A stretch of DNA of 64,000 nt, taken from contig JAVBVZ010000024.1 in the NCBI GenBank assembly GCA_036679405.1, positions 7,101 to 71,100 on the forward strand. Reading direction: 5' to 3'. The position numbers and the translations under genes were made by a program. Source of the stretch: JAEYKI01 sp036679405. Lineage in GTDB: Bacteria > Bacillota > Clostridia > Christensenellales > Christensenellaceae. The notes under the pieces are model-generated. The model was given only the letters and a program-made list of their open reading frames with translations, was not told where the DNA came from and did not search any database. Shown here in pieces: positions 1 to 7,983 of this stretch; the stretch's first letter is position 1, and the number at the start of each line of letters is the position of its first letter.

Positions 1-2861
1 GCCTGCAGCCCTTTCATTTTATATTTATCCATCACGCCGTCCGGGTCGAACACCTCGGTGAGCGGTAGCTTTACGGTAAAATAATCCGCGCCAGCGGCCT
101 GCGCGTTTGGAAACCTTTGTTTAAAGTATTCCAGCCCGGCCAGCATATAAATAACCAGCTGAAGGGCAAGTCCTTCATAAAAATCCTGCAGGGACCAGCT
201 TTTTTCCCCTGTTTTATAGTCTACCACCTTAAACAGGGTTTCTTCTCCGATCCGGGCCAGATCCAGCCGGTCTATAACGCCGCCCATGCGTACGCCCGCA
301 ATATCCATTTCAAAATGGTGCTCGGTTTCTTCCATGGTGAGGCAGGAAGTTTCAAACTGCCGCCGGATGGCCAAAAGCGCCCAGTGAAGCTCCTGCTCCA
401 GCAAAGAGAGCGTGTTTTCATTTTTTTTGTCCAGGGTATATTTGATTTCTTCCGTGCGGGCGGACCGGGCGCTTTCGCAAAGCAGGCCGTAAAGTTCCCC
501 GTCCGTCGCCTTATCCCAGCCTTTGCCCGCCGCCTTCAGTTTTTTGGATACGCCGTCCAGCACCTTGTGCACATAATTGCCGACGTCCAGATATTCTATG
601 CCGCTTTCACGGGGGAGGCGGGGCTGAAGACCGTAGAGCACATAATGCCTGAACGGGCAGGAAAAGTATGTTTCGTACCGGCTCACGCTGGCCGTCCCCA
701 TGCCGTAAAGTTCCCCGGCATATTTTTTATCCATTTGCCCGGCGGCATACGTCCGCGCGGCAAACCGTTCATATTTTAAGACGGTTTCCCGCGTTTCTTC
801 CCGCGCAAGCATGGCGGCCAGATAAGGATGCTCCTGCCCGCCGTGCCCGTCCGCAAGTTCTTTAAGTTCCTCGGCGGCGCGCATCATTGCATTTTCACGC
901 AGCACCCCCAGGTGCTGCGCGGCGCTTTCTTCGCTGATATCCATAATCTCATGCAGGCGGGTGATCAGGGAAGAAGGCTGCTGCTGCCCGGCCGGCGAAA
1001 AGTCGTGGTAGCTGAAAATCATTTTTTCCACCGGCAGCGAAAGCAGACGGTAGATGGCAAGCTTCTGCCGCTCAATGGGGGAAAGCGACGGCCTGCCGAG
1101 AATTTCTTCCATAATATATTCTTTTTCTGCGGGCGTCAGGATGCCTGTTTCTTCTTCATAATTCGGAATTTTTCCTTCGTTCACGCCAAGCAGGACAAGC
1201 GCGCGGACATCCTGCAAACGCAGGACCCCGGCCTGCCCGACCGCCACTTCGTCCGCGCCCTGAGGGATCAGGCGTATGGACGCGGCTTCAAACCCGCTTT
1301 TCAGTATGTCCGCAAGCTCAAACGGAGACATTTCCGTATCCTTTAAAATTTCTTTTGCCTGCTCTAAAACTTCGCCGATCTTCTGATAGGCTTTTTCAAA
1401 ATATTCCGCGCTCTCAAAAAGCTCGAGGCGGATAAACTCTTCCGTTTGGGCGGCAAGGCGTTCTTCTATGCCCATCTTAAGCATATACGCAAAAAGCAGA
1501 TCGATCAGTTCCCCGGCCGTCTTCGCGGCGGCAGCCCTCTTTTTAAAATGAAGCGCGGGCACGGCGCAGCGCAGGCGCGCAGCTTCCGCCTTCCCGTCCG
1601 CAAAAGGATGCGTAAAGCCGTACGCGCCCGAGATGTTTTCAAACGCATAATTTTTTAAAACGGATACGTCCCCGTCCCCGGGGCCAAACGCCGATTCTAT
1701 ATGTGCAAGCAGCCTTTCCTTGGACAGCCGACCGCCCGCCATACGGAGGGCGGACAACAAAAAGCGCGCAATAAAATTTTCCTGCGCGCTGCGCTGATCA
1801 TCCAAAAAAAACGGGATGCTCGCCTGCGTGAATTTTTCTTTGATAATGGTTTCGTATTCGCTCACGTTGCCCAGGGCCACTGCAATCGCGCCCATGGCAA
1901 TGCCTTCTTTGGTATGAAGCTGCGCAATCGCCTCCGCAGCGGCGGCCACCTCCTGCGCGGGATCCAGCGCACGGATGATCTGCACGTCCCGGGCCGGATT
2001 TTTAAGGCGGGTATGCGGATAGGCATACAGGTTTTGCGCCACATGGGCGGCCTCCCCCTGCCGCCGGCCGGAAGGCGGAAGAAAAACCAGCTTTGCGCCG
2101 CCCGCCGCTTTTTGCAGCAGGGCTCTCTCCCGGCGCGCAGGCGCAAAAAGGTCTGCGTCCGCGTCGCCCGGGTGCGTATCCAAAAAGGTTACGGCCGTAT
2201 TTTTTGCCGTTTGTGCAATTTCGCCCACCATGCGCGCCATTTGGGTGGTGTACAGCCCGAAATCCAGAATATAGACGTCGGATTCGGCAATAAACCGGCA
2301 GTCGCGCACATGCTCTGCGGCGATATTCATGCAGTCTTCTCCGGTAAGGGCATGGTCTTTTAACGTTTCTTCAAATTTCTCATACAGAAATGCAAGGTCT
2401 TTTAATTTGGGGCCCGCCGCGCCGTTTTCGGACCCGAGAGACGCGATCTGCTCCGGCGTGATGTCCATAGACTTCATCTCTGCGATCACCCCGGCAATAT
2501 CCATGCAGATATTCTGCGCATGCACCGCCGCGCCCAGTACGGCAAGTTCGTTTCCGTAAAGGCCCATGATCCGGCGCAGCACCATACTTTTGCCCGGCAT
2601 GTCAATGGTGGGCCGCGCGCGGCCGTAGACGGTTTCAAAAATGCGCTGCGTAAGCTTTTGGGGGCCCATTACCCACACGCCCATCAGGCCGTGCAGGGAA
2701 AGCGCACGCATAATATGGTTTTCAGTGGTGAGCGTGGCCTGCGGAGGCACCAAAACAATCACGCGCGCCAGCGGGTCTTTTTCCACCTGCGCTTTGATCC
2801 GGGACAGGACATAACCTGCCGATTCCGCCTCCGTTCTCGCACATACAAACTCAACCGCCAT
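1..2861 (-). CDS. addB: AddB, ATP-dependent helicase/nuclease subunit B (partial, C-terminus off left edge)
   Basis: AddB is one half of the AddAB helicase-nuclease that processes double-strand breaks before RecA loading. About 953 residues are visible from the ATG at 2861; the family is usually about 1150 long, so the last part, with the final three iron-sulphur cysteines, lies outside the window. Seen: the N-terminal LVPPQATLTTE stretch that aligns with the family's LVPDQMTFL region, the first cluster cysteine in SRYETYFSCPFRHY (Cys about 735), and the nuclease motif VVDYKTG (Asp about 881, Lys about 883). The P-loop expected near residues 7-14 (GxxGSGKT in Bacillus) reads CARTEAESAG and is not functional. 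The start overlaps the end of thpR by 11 bp, so translation is probably coupled. addA would be expected next, beyond the left edge. Confidence 0.88.
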   Translation of the reverse strand, partial: MAVEFVCARTEAESAGYVLSRIKAQVEKDPLARVIVLVPPQATLTTENHIMRALSLHGLMGVWVMGPQKLTQRIFETVYGRARPTIDMPGKSMVLRRIMGLYGNELAVLGAAVHAQNICMDIAGVIAEMKSMDITPEQIASLGSENGAAGPKLKDLAFLYEKFEETLKDHALTGEDCMNIAAEHVRDCRFIAESDVYILDFGLYTTQMARMVGEIAQTAKNTAVTFLDTHPGDADADLFAPARRERALLQKAAGGAKLVFLPPSGRRQGEAAHVAQNLYAYPHTRLKNPARDVQIIRALDPAQEVAAAAEAIAQLHTKEGIAMGAIAVALGNVSEYETIIKEKFTQASIPFFLDDQRSAQENFIARFLLSALRMAGGRLSKERLLAHIESAFGPGDGDVSVLKNYAFENISGAYGFTHPFADGKAEAARLRCAVPALHFKKRAAAAKTAGELIDLLFAYMLKMGIEERLAAQTEEFIRLELFESAEYFEKAYQKIGEVLEQAKEILKDTEMSPFELADILKSGFEAASIRLIPQGADEVAVGQAGVLRLQDVRALVLLGVNEGKIPNYEEETGILTPAEKEYIMEEILGRPSLSPIERQKLAIYRLLSLPVEKMIFSYHDFSPAGQQQPSSLITRLHEIMDISEESAAQHLGVLRENAMMRAAEELKELADGHGGQEHPYLAAMLAREETRETVLKYERFAARTYAAGQMDKKYAGELYGMGTASVSRYETYFSCPFRHYVLYGLQPRLPRESGIEYLDVGNYVHKVLDGVSKKLKAAGKGWDKATDGELYGLLCESARSARTEEIKYTLDKKNENTLSLLEQELHWALLAIRRQFETSCLTMEETEHHFEMDIAGVRMGGVIDRLDLARIGEETLFKVVDYKTGEKSWSLQDFYEGLALQLVIYMLAGLEYFKQRFPNAQAAGADYFTVKLPLTEVFDPDGVMDKYKMKGLQ

Positions 2862-3381
2862 ATTTTACCCCGAAATCAGACGTGTGCAGCGGGATATATA
2901 AAAGCTCCCCGTTCTGCCTTACGCTTTCAAACAATACAAGCCGCTCCACTTTGAAAATCTTTTTTTCCAGTTTAACATCCCGGATGTCCCATTTTTTGCC
3001 CGCCTGCCTGACCAGTGTGATATGCGGCAAAAAAGGCCGGGAATCCCGCTTGAATCCTTTGCCTGCCAGCGAATCTTCCAGCGAATCCCTGAGGGAGTGA
3101 AGGGCTTTCAGATCTCCTTTTACCGAGCACCAGACGATTTTAAGGCGGTTCATAAACACCAGTTCATCCAGTTCCAGATAAAAATCACGCACACCCGCGC
3201 AAACGTCGTCCATTGCGCGGGCAATGGCGCCGGCTTCCTTCTGTTCTCCTAAAAATTTAAGCGTTAGGTGAATATTCCTCTGTCTGGCTGCCCGTCCCCC
3301 CGAAAGGCGGGCTACATAATTTGCAGCGCCCCACAATTCATGCAGCGCGCTGCCCGGCTCTATTCCTATAAAAACTCTCAT
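2851..3381 (-). CDS. thpR: RNA 2',3'-cyclic phosphodiesterase (ThpR/LigT family)
   Basis: A 2H phosphoesterase that opens or joins 2',5'-linked or cyclic-phosphate RNA ends; the physiological role in bacteria is unclear. The two signature tetrapeptides are visible: HLTL (in IHLTLKFLG, about residue 43) and HITL (in LPHITLVRQ, about residue 123), at the usual spacing. About 176 residues, the normal family length. I chose the ATG at 3381 (MRVFIGIEP) because AAAGGAAATC sits just in front of it and the family begins with this strand; an upstream ATG at 3447 would add 22 unconserved residues. Its 3' end overlaps addB by 11 bp, so the two form an operon. Confidence 0.88.
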   Translation of the reverse strand: MRVFIGIEPGSALHELWGAANYVARLSGGRAARQRNIHLTLKFLGEQKEAGAIARAMDDVCAGVRDFYLELDELVFMNRLKIVWCSVKGDLKALHSLRDSLEDSLAGKGFKRDSRPFLPHITLVRQAGKKWDIRDVKLEKKIFKVERLVLFESVRQNGELLYIPLHTSDFGVKYGG

Positions 3382-3414
3382 GATTTCCTTTGCGTTTGTG
3401 ACGTTCTTGTTTTC

Positions 3415-3444
3415 ATTATATAACAAAAAAACCGCTGCATGCAA
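3415..3444 (-). promoter_or_regulatory. Promoter for thpR-addB
   Basis: On the minus strand TTGCAT (3439-3444) and TATAAT (3415-3420) are 18 bp apart, and the TATAAT lies about 34 bp before the thpR start. The -35 region overlaps the terminator hairpin of the preceding small gene. Confidence 0.5.
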
Positions 3445-3452
3445 CAACGGCT
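3425..3452 (-). terminator. Rho-independent terminator after the 77-residue gene
   Basis: Minus-strand hairpin with stem GCCGTTG/CAGCGGT (one G-U pair), a 7-base loop, then a run of seven T. It lies between the stop of the small gene (3471) and thpR, so the small gene is probably a single-gene transcript. Confidence 0.55.
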
Positions 3453-3470
3453 CTTGTGTTTGACTTGTAT

Positions 3471-3704
3471 TTACCCTCTGACCAAATAATTCAGCAGAAG
3501 GTTCAAATCTTCAGGCTCCGAAACAATCAGGTCCAGCTCATCGATCTGCGCATCTTTAAACATCTGCGTCAGCGCAATGTACTGGCATAAGGTAGACTTC
3601 AAATTGAGCCTGTCTCCCTCAGAAGTCACAAGTTCCACTTTGCCTTTAGCCTGCTTCAAAACTTCAAAAAACTTCTGCGGTTCCGTGATGTTCTTAATCT
3701 TCAT
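3471..3704 (-). CDS. Small conserved-looking protein of unknown function (77 aa)
   Basis: I do not recognise a named family. The product is small, acidic and soluble-looking, with no signal peptide or membrane segment: an N-terminal alpha/beta stretch (EPQKFFEVLKQAKGKVELVT), a central GDRLNLKST motif, and a Leu/Glu-rich C-terminus ending NLLLNYLVRG. It begins with ATG after a good GGAGGGAACTGGA ribosome binding site. It has its own strong promoter about 70 bp upstream and its own terminator, so it seems expressed alone. Codon use and GC look like those of its neighbours, so it does not look recently acquired. It is very likely a real gene; the function is open. Confidence 0.75.
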   Translation of the reverse strand: MKIKNITEPQKFFEVLKQAKGKVELVTSEGDRLNLKSTLCQYIALTQMFKDAQIDELDLIVSEPEDLNLLLNYLVRG

Positions 3705-3767
3705 TCCAGTTCCCTCCTTACAAAATTAATTGTGGGTTTGGGAGGTTCTAGCAACCCCCTAAAAGTG

Positions 3768-3796
3768 ATGATATCACGTTATCAAACCTCTGTCAA
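3768..3796 (-). promoter_or_regulatory. Promoter for the 77-residue gene
   Basis: TTGACA (3791-3796), 17 bp, TATCAT (3768-3773) on the minus strand; near consensus. The leader after it, about 55 nt, contains an imperfect GGGGGTT/AACCTCCC hairpin. Confidence 0.65.
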
Positions 3797-3812
3797 TCGC
3801 TTTTACAAAAGA

Positions 3813-4673
3813 TTAACCTTCATAGGGGATCCCCCATTTTTGCGCCAGGCTTTCTATGGTGCCGTCCCGCTGCATGGAACGGATGGCGTCGTTCATTGCG
3901 GCTTCCACCACATTTTGCGAAGATGGTATGAGTATCCCATAGCCGATCTGCGCCACCGGTTCGCTGATTTTTGTATAAGAAGGCAGATACTGTTTCAAAA
4001 CGGACTCGGGCGCCAAAAAAGCGTCTATCTTTTGCGCGCCCAGATCAAACGCCGCGTCATCCAGACTGAAATACCGCTCGATATCCGCCGTGATATTCAG
4101 GCTTTCCAGATAGCCGTTTGCCGTTGCAAGCGGGATTGCGGAATTTAAAATACCGATTTTCTTTCCGTTTAGGGCTGAAAGCGTGCTGATGGAAGGCTCC
4201 GCCACCGCGGCGTCAACATTTTCCGTATAATACGGGTCGGTCAGTGTAAAACCGCTTACCCGGTCGGTATCCTGCGCCAAAAAACCGAGGGCGATGTCTA
4301 CCCGGTCGTATTTAATGGCGGCGCCCGCGTCTTCCGAAGCGATCCCCACAAACTCTACGGGTTTGTCCGTCTGCAAAACACGGCTGACCACCTCTTTTGC
4401 AACGTCCGCATCAAAGCCTTCGATCTCTCCGGATTCCCCGACCTGCCCGAAGCCCGCAATGTCCGTACGTATGCCTACGCGCACGGTTTCAGCCTGCGCC
4501 AGAAAGCTTGATTCAATATTCCCGCGCATGGCCAGGCTGGCGATCACCGCAATTGCCGTGATGACCGCTCCGGCTATGATCAGCAGCCGTATCAGCTGCG
4601 ATTTATTGATATTGGAAAAAGTTTCGCGGCTTATTATGGATGTAAGCCTCTTTTTTTGTTCACGTACCCTCAA
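3813..4673 (-). CDS. Membrane-anchored family-3 solute-binding protein (amino-acid type)
   Basis: A bacterial extracellular solute-binding protein of family 3, the class that binds polar amino acids for ABC transport or sensing. Seen: a positively charged N-terminus, one hydrophobic segment (LIRLLIIAGAVITAIAVIAS), then a complete two-lobed binding domain with VGIRTDIAGFG, IEGFDADVAKEVV, DIALGF and FTLTDPYY. There is no lipobox cysteine and no obvious signal peptidase site, so it is probably held by an uncleaved anchor. I prefer the TTG at 4673, preceded by CAGGAG at 8 bases; an earlier TTG at 4700 lies only about 13 bp from the -10 box. No permease or ATPase lies beside it, so the transporter partner is elsewhere or absent. 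Confidence 0.78.
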   Translation of the reverse strand: MRVREQKKRLTSIISRETFSNINKSQLIRLLIIAGAVITAIAVIASLAMRGNIESSFLAQAETVRVGIRTDIAGFGQVGESGEIEGFDADVAKEVVSRVLQTDKPVEFVGIASEDAGAAIKYDRVDIALGFLAQDTDRVSGFTLTDPYYTENVDAAVAEPSISTLSALNGKKIGILNSAIPLATANGYLESLNITADIERYFSLDDAAFDLGAQKIDAFLAPESVLKQYLPSYTKISEPVAQIGYGILIPSSQNVVEAAMNDAIRSMQRDGTIESLAQKWGIPYEG

Positions 4674-4712
4674 AGCGCTCCGCTCCTGTTCTTTTCTCAA
4701 GAATTTATGCCC

Positions 4713-4740
4713 ATTATATCATAATTTTAAAGGTTGTGTA
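4713..4740 (-). promoter_or_regulatory. Promoter for the solute-binding protein gene
   Basis: Minus strand TATAAT (4713-4718) with TACACA 16 bp upstream (4735-4740). It abuts the -35 box of the divergent SGNH hydrolase promoter, so the two promoters are back to back. Confidence 0.5.
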
Positions 4741-4769
4741 TTGAAAAAGAATGTTTCCTGTGCTACTAT
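4741..4769 (+). promoter_or_regulatory. Promoter for the SGNH hydrolase gene
   Basis: TTGAAA (4741-4746), 17 bp, TACTAT (4764-4769) on the plus strand, 67 bp before the start codon. Confidence 0.55.
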
Positions 4770-4836
4770 CGGCGTATAAGAAAAGATTGGCTTTTGGGCA
4801 GATACTGCGCCAAAATGCCGCGGAGTTGAAAGTTTT

Positions 4837-5556
4837 ATGGAAAACAGACAAATACGTTCCATTCTGGTACTGGGAGATTCCATTTCCAGAGGGGTCGTAT
4901 ACAATGAAGAAAAAAAACGCTATGTTTTTTTTAAGGAAGGGTTTATAAACAGCGTTTCCCGCCTGCTGCGGGTGCCCGTCCATAATTTGTCCAAATTCGG
5001 AAGCACCGTAAAAAACGGCATGTCTTTGCTGAGCGAAAAGTTCAGCTCGCTCGAACCGGACATTGTTCTTATCGAATACGGCGGCAACGACTGCGACTTT
5101 GACTGGGAAGACGTTGCCCGGCGGCCCCAGGCCGACCATCAGCCGCAGGCCACGCTGGAAAATTATAAAAAATCGCTCATCAAAACCATTTCTTATATCA
5201 AAGAAAAAGGTAAAACGCCGGTCTTGATGAACCTGCCGCCTTTAAACGACACCGCTTATTTTAAATGGTTTACCCAGGGCAGCGCTGAAAAAGGCGAGCA
5301 GATATTGAAATGGCTGAAAGACAAAAGCCGTATTTACTGGTGGCAGGAGCAGTATTCCTGTTCGGTGGAAGACGCGGCCCGGAGGACCGGGGCCCGCCTC
5401 ATTAACGTACGTTCCGAATTTTTAAAAACCGGAGACTATAAAAGCTTTTTATGCCAGGACGGCATCCACCCCAATGAAAAAGGGCAGATGCTCATTTCAA
5501 AAGTGCTGGAAGAATATATTTTAAAAAATGCGTCCTACCTGTTTTCGGCAACATAA
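4837..5556 (+). CDS. SGNH/GDSL-family hydrolase
   Basis: An esterase or lipase-like hydrolase of the SGNH fold; the substrate cannot be told from sequence. All four blocks are present: the nucleophile in LVLGDSISRG (about residue 14), a central glycine block, GGND (about residue 85) and the DGIHPNEKG block with the catalytic Asp-His pair near residue 210. About 239 residues. There is no signal peptide, so it should act in the cytoplasm. It is transcribed alone on the plus strand between two minus-strand genes, and its last 22 bp overlap the 3' end of ispE in a tail-to-tail arrangement. Confidence 0.88.
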   Translation: MENRQIRSILVLGDSISRGVVYNEEKKRYVFFKEGFINSVSRLLRVPVHNLSKFGSTVKNGMSLLSEKFSSLEPDIVLIEYGGNDCDFDWEDVARRPQADHQPQATLENYKKSLIKTISYIKEKGKTPVLMNLPPLNDTAYFKWFTQGSAEKGEQILKWLKDKSRIYWWQEQYSCSVEDAARRTGARLINVRSEFLKTGDYKSFLCQDGIHPNEKGQMLISKVLEEYILKNASYLFSAT

Positions 5557-6362
5557 GCAAAATCAACAAAAGGCAGTTTTAAAAGCCGTTCCTGCTCTGC
5601 CAGGGCGGCTTTTTTGTCTGTATATACGCCAAAAACACAGCTGCCGCTCCCGGTGACATGCGCGCAGGCCGCCCCGCGCATCTGCGACAGGATCTTTTTG
5701 CTGTCCGGGCATAAATGCAGGGCCGCGGGCGCAAGGTCGTTTCCCGCACAGCGGACGTACCCGCCCATATCCCCGGCCGCCAGCGCGTCCACCACGCCTG
5801 TAAGGTCGGTATCCGGTTTTGAAAGCCGGTGATACGCTTCATATGCTTCTTTTGTATTGACGCCGCCGGCGGGTTTTGCCAGCAGATAAACCATTTCAAG
5901 ATTGTTTTGCAGGGGCAAAAGGATCTCTCCCGTTCCCTGCGCGCGTGCGCAGCCGCCCAGAATGAAAAAAGGCACGTCCGCGCCCACCTGCCGTCCGAGG
6001 GCAATCAGCTCTCCTCCCGAAAGGCCGGTACCATACAGAATATCCAGCGCGCGGAGCACGGCAGCCGCGTCGCTGCTGCCGCCGCCGAGTCCCGCCTGCG
6101 CGGGAATATTTTTTTCAACATGGATCTCGGCACCTCCCCCGGTACGGGTATAGGCAAAAAACGCGCGGGCCGCCAGGACCAGCGTATTTTCTTTTGGAAG
6201 AGGGCTGTTTGACGTTACGCAAAGAGCGCCGCTTATCTCAATGCGGATCTTGTCGCACAGCGAGATCTCCTGCATCACCATATCCAGTTCATGGTAGCCG
6301 TCCGGCCGCCTGCCGGTAACTTTGAGCGCCAGATTCAGCTTGGCGCAAGCGAAAACATCCAT
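5535..6362 (-). CDS. ispE: 4-diphosphocytidyl-2-C-methyl-D-erythritol kinase
   Basis: IspE phosphorylates CDP-methylerythritol in the MEP route to isoprenoids. It is a GHMP kinase: the N-terminal AKLNLALKVTGRRPDGYHEL block, the ATP-binding loop GLGGGSSDAAA near residue 95, and the C-terminal GSGSCVFGV motif are all seen. 275 residues, normal length. The ATG at 6362 has no recognisable Shine-Dalgarno sequence, and the TATAAT in the palindrome at 6368-6391 lies only 6 bp upstream, so the message is probably leaderless. It is divergent from the methyltransferase gene at 6397. No other MEP gene lies nearby. Confidence 0.95.
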   Translation of the reverse strand: MDVFACAKLNLALKVTGRRPDGYHELDMVMQEISLCDKIRIEISGALCVTSNSPLPKENTLVLAARAFFAYTRTGGGAEIHVEKNIPAQAGLGGGSSDAAAVLRALDILYGTGLSGGELIALGRQVGADVPFFILGGCARAQGTGEILLPLQNNLEMVYLLAKPAGGVNTKEAYEAYHRLSKPDTDLTGVVDALAAGDMGGYVRCAGNDLAPAALHLCPDSKKILSQMRGAACAHVTGSGSCVFGVYTDKKAALAEQERLLKLPFVDFAYVAENR

Positions 6363-6367
6363 ATAAA

Positions 6368-6391
6368 TATTATAGCATTTGTGCTATAATA
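6368..6391. promoter_or_regulatory. Palindromic divergent promoter of ispE and the rRNA methyltransferase
   Basis: A perfect 10-bp inverted repeat, TATTATAGCA and TGCTATAATA, separated by TTTG. Each arm carries an extended -10 element TGCTATAAT facing outward. No good -35 box is found on either side, which fits extended -10 promoters. Predicted start sites fall at or within a few bases of the ATG of each gene, and neither gene has a ribosome binding site. Confidence 0.65.
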
Positions 6392-6396
6392 ACGCT

Positions 6397-7245
6397 ATGT
6401 TTAAGACGACCGATTTTACCGATTACACCCTGCTTGATACCGGGGACGGCATGAAGCTGGAGCGCTGGAAAAACGTAACGCTTGCCCGCCCGGACCCGCA
6501 GGTGATTTGGGAAAAACAGCGGCCCGGCCTTTGGGAAAAGGTGGACGCCCGCTATATCCGCAGCGCCCGGGGCGGAGGACGCTGGGAATTCATGCGCGGC
6601 CTGCCCTCCAAATGGACGGTTTCCTACAAGGCGCTTTCCTTTGCCGTGCGTCCCACCGGCTTTAAGCACATGGGCCTCTTTCCCGAACAGGCGGCCAACT
6701 GGGATTTCATGGGTCAGAAGATCCTGGAAGCGGGCCGCCCCATCCGCGTTTTGAATCTTTTTGCGTACACGGGCGGAGCAACCGTTGCCTGCGCCTCCGC
6801 CGGCGCACAGGTCGTGCATGTGGACGCCGCCAAAAGCATGGTTGCCTGGGCAAAAGAGAATATTGCCTTAAACCGTCTTTCAGACCGCCCGGTCCGGTTT
6901 ATTGTGGACGACTGCCTTAAGTTTGTTCTGCGGGAAGGCCGCCGGGGCAACCGCTATGATGCCGTTATTATGGACCCGCCTTCCTACGGACGTTCGGACG
7001 GCGGCGTTTTCAAAGTGGAAAACGACCTTTTTTTTCTGATCCGCGAAGTGGCGAAGCTCCTTTCGGACGATCCGCTTTTCTTTATACTGAATTCATATAC
7101 AACCGGGCTTTCTTCGGTGGTAAGTGCAAACCTTTTGTCTCTTTGCCTGCCCAAAGGCAGCATCCAGGCGGGCGACCTCTGCCTGCCCGTGGAAGGCCAG
7201 GATGTTCTTTTGCCCTGCGGTACGACCACACGGTGGCAGCCATGA
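6397..7245 (+). CDS. Class I SAM-dependent methyltransferase (RlmI/RlmK-like)
   Basis: A Rossmann-fold methyltransferase resembling the 23S rRNA methyltransferases. Seen: the SAM-binding block VLNLFAYTGGATVACASAGA near residue 115, the acidic VVHVDAAKSM turn, and the catalytic-type DPPSYGR near residue 190. About 282 residues, shorter than full RlmI because it lacks an N-terminal PUA domain. I chose the ATG at 6397 over an upstream TTG at 6379; there is no Shine-Dalgarno, and the -10 box ends 6 bp before it, suggesting leaderless translation. Its stop codon overlaps the start of the next pseudouridine synthase gene (ATGA), so the two RNA-modification genes are coupled. The exact RNA target is unknown. 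Confidence 0.8.
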   Translation: MFKTTDFTDYTLLDTGDGMKLERWKNVTLARPDPQVIWEKQRPGLWEKVDARYIRSARGGGRWEFMRGLPSKWTVSYKALSFAVRPTGFKHMGLFPEQAANWDFMGQKILEAGRPIRVLNLFAYTGGATVACASAGAQVVHVDAAKSMVAWAKENIALNRLSDRPVRFIVDDCLKFVLREGRRGNRYDAVIMDPPSYGRSDGGVFKVENDLFFLIREVAKLLSDDPLFFILNSYTTGLSSVVSANLLSLCLPKGSIQAGDLCLPVEGQDVLLPCGTTTRWQP

Positions 7246-7901
7246 TCCTTTTTGAAGACAACCATCTTCTGGTAGCCGTAAAACCCCAAAACATGCCCAC
7301 CCAGGCCGACGCTTCGGGCGACGAAGATTTTTTATCCCTTCTAAAAAAATATATCAAGGAAAAATATAACAAACCCGGGAACGTGTATCTGGGCCTGGTA
7401 CACCGCCTGGACCGTCCCGCCGGCGGCGTGATGGTATTTGCGCGAACCTCCAAAGCGGCCGCGCGCCTCAGCCGCCAGATGAAAGAATTCCGCATGCAGA
7501 AAAACTATGCGGCCGTTGTCCCGTCCGGTCTGCCGCCCGCGGCCGACCTTGAAGACTATCTTTTAAAAGACCAGGAAGCAAATATTTCCCGCGTGGTGCC
7601 CAAAGGCACCCCGGGCGCAAAAATTGCCCGCCTGCATTATGAAGAGATCCTCTCTTCCCCCGGTTATTCCCTGCTGGATATCTCCCTTCAAACCGGACGC
7701 AGCCACCAGATCAGGGTGCAGCTGGCCCATGCGGGCGCCCCTTTGGCCGGAGATGTGAAATACGGCGGGAGCCGCGCCGAAAAACTATGCCTGTGGTCCC
7801 GCAAACTGACGTTTGACCATCCCGTGACCGGCAAGCCTTTAACCTTCCTTGCGCCGCCGCCCGCTTATCCGCCCTGGAACCTTTTTACCGGATGCTTTTA
7901 A
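7242..7901 (+). CDS. RluA-family RNA pseudouridine synthase (no S4 domain)
   Basis: Converts uridine to pseudouridine in rRNA or tRNA. The catalytic motif HRLDRPAGG (Asp near residue 55) and the QTGRSHQIRVQLAHAG and GDVKYGG blocks are clear. At about 219 residues it is a short form without the N-terminal S4 domain seen in RluC/RluD. The start overlaps the stop of the methyltransferase by 4 bp. A second, S4-containing paralogue lies at 8617-9525. The target position cannot be assigned from sequence. Confidence 0.88.
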   Translation: MILFEDNHLLVAVKPQNMPTQADASGDEDFLSLLKKYIKEKYNKPGNVYLGLVHRLDRPAGGVMVFARTSKAAARLSRQMKEFRMQKNYAAVVPSGLPPAADLEDYLLKDQEANISRVVPKGTPGAKIARLHYEEILSSPGYSLLDISLQTGRSHQIRVQLAHAGAPLAGDVKYGGSRAEKLCLWSRKLTFDHPVTGKPLTFLAPPPAYPPWNLFTGCF

Positions 7902-7925
7902 TTGTAAACCTTTTTTTATTTTTGG

Positions 7926-7954
7926 TTGACATTTGACCGGGTGCAGTGTATACT
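7926..7954 (+). promoter_or_regulatory. Promoter for bioY
   Basis: A near-perfect promoter: TTGACA (7926-7931), 17 bp, TATACT (7949-7954). Confidence 0.75.
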
Positions 7955-7977
7955 CCTCCTAGACAAAAAAGGAGTAT
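7950..7977 (+). promoter_or_regulatory. Inverted repeat covering the -10 box and ribosome binding site of bioY
   Basis: ATACTCCT (7950-7957) and AGGAGTAT (7970-7977), a perfect 8-bp inverted repeat with a 12-base spacer. The left arm overlaps the -10 box and the right arm contains the Shine-Dalgarno GGAG 9 bases before the ATG. It could be a repressor operator or an RNA hairpin that hides the ribosome binding site. It does not resemble the usual BirA operator. Confidence 0.5.
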
Positions 7978-7983
7978 GCATTC

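Noticed and set aside
117..2559. Several plus-strand open frames of 65-220 codons in the first 2.6 kb
   Set aside because: They lie opposite the addB coding region, resemble no family, lack ribosome binding sites, and the minus-strand frame shows clear AddB motifs.
4714..5139. A 141-codon minus-strand frame across the SGNH hydrolase gene
   Set aside because: It covers two promoters and lies opposite a gene with all four SGNH blocks.
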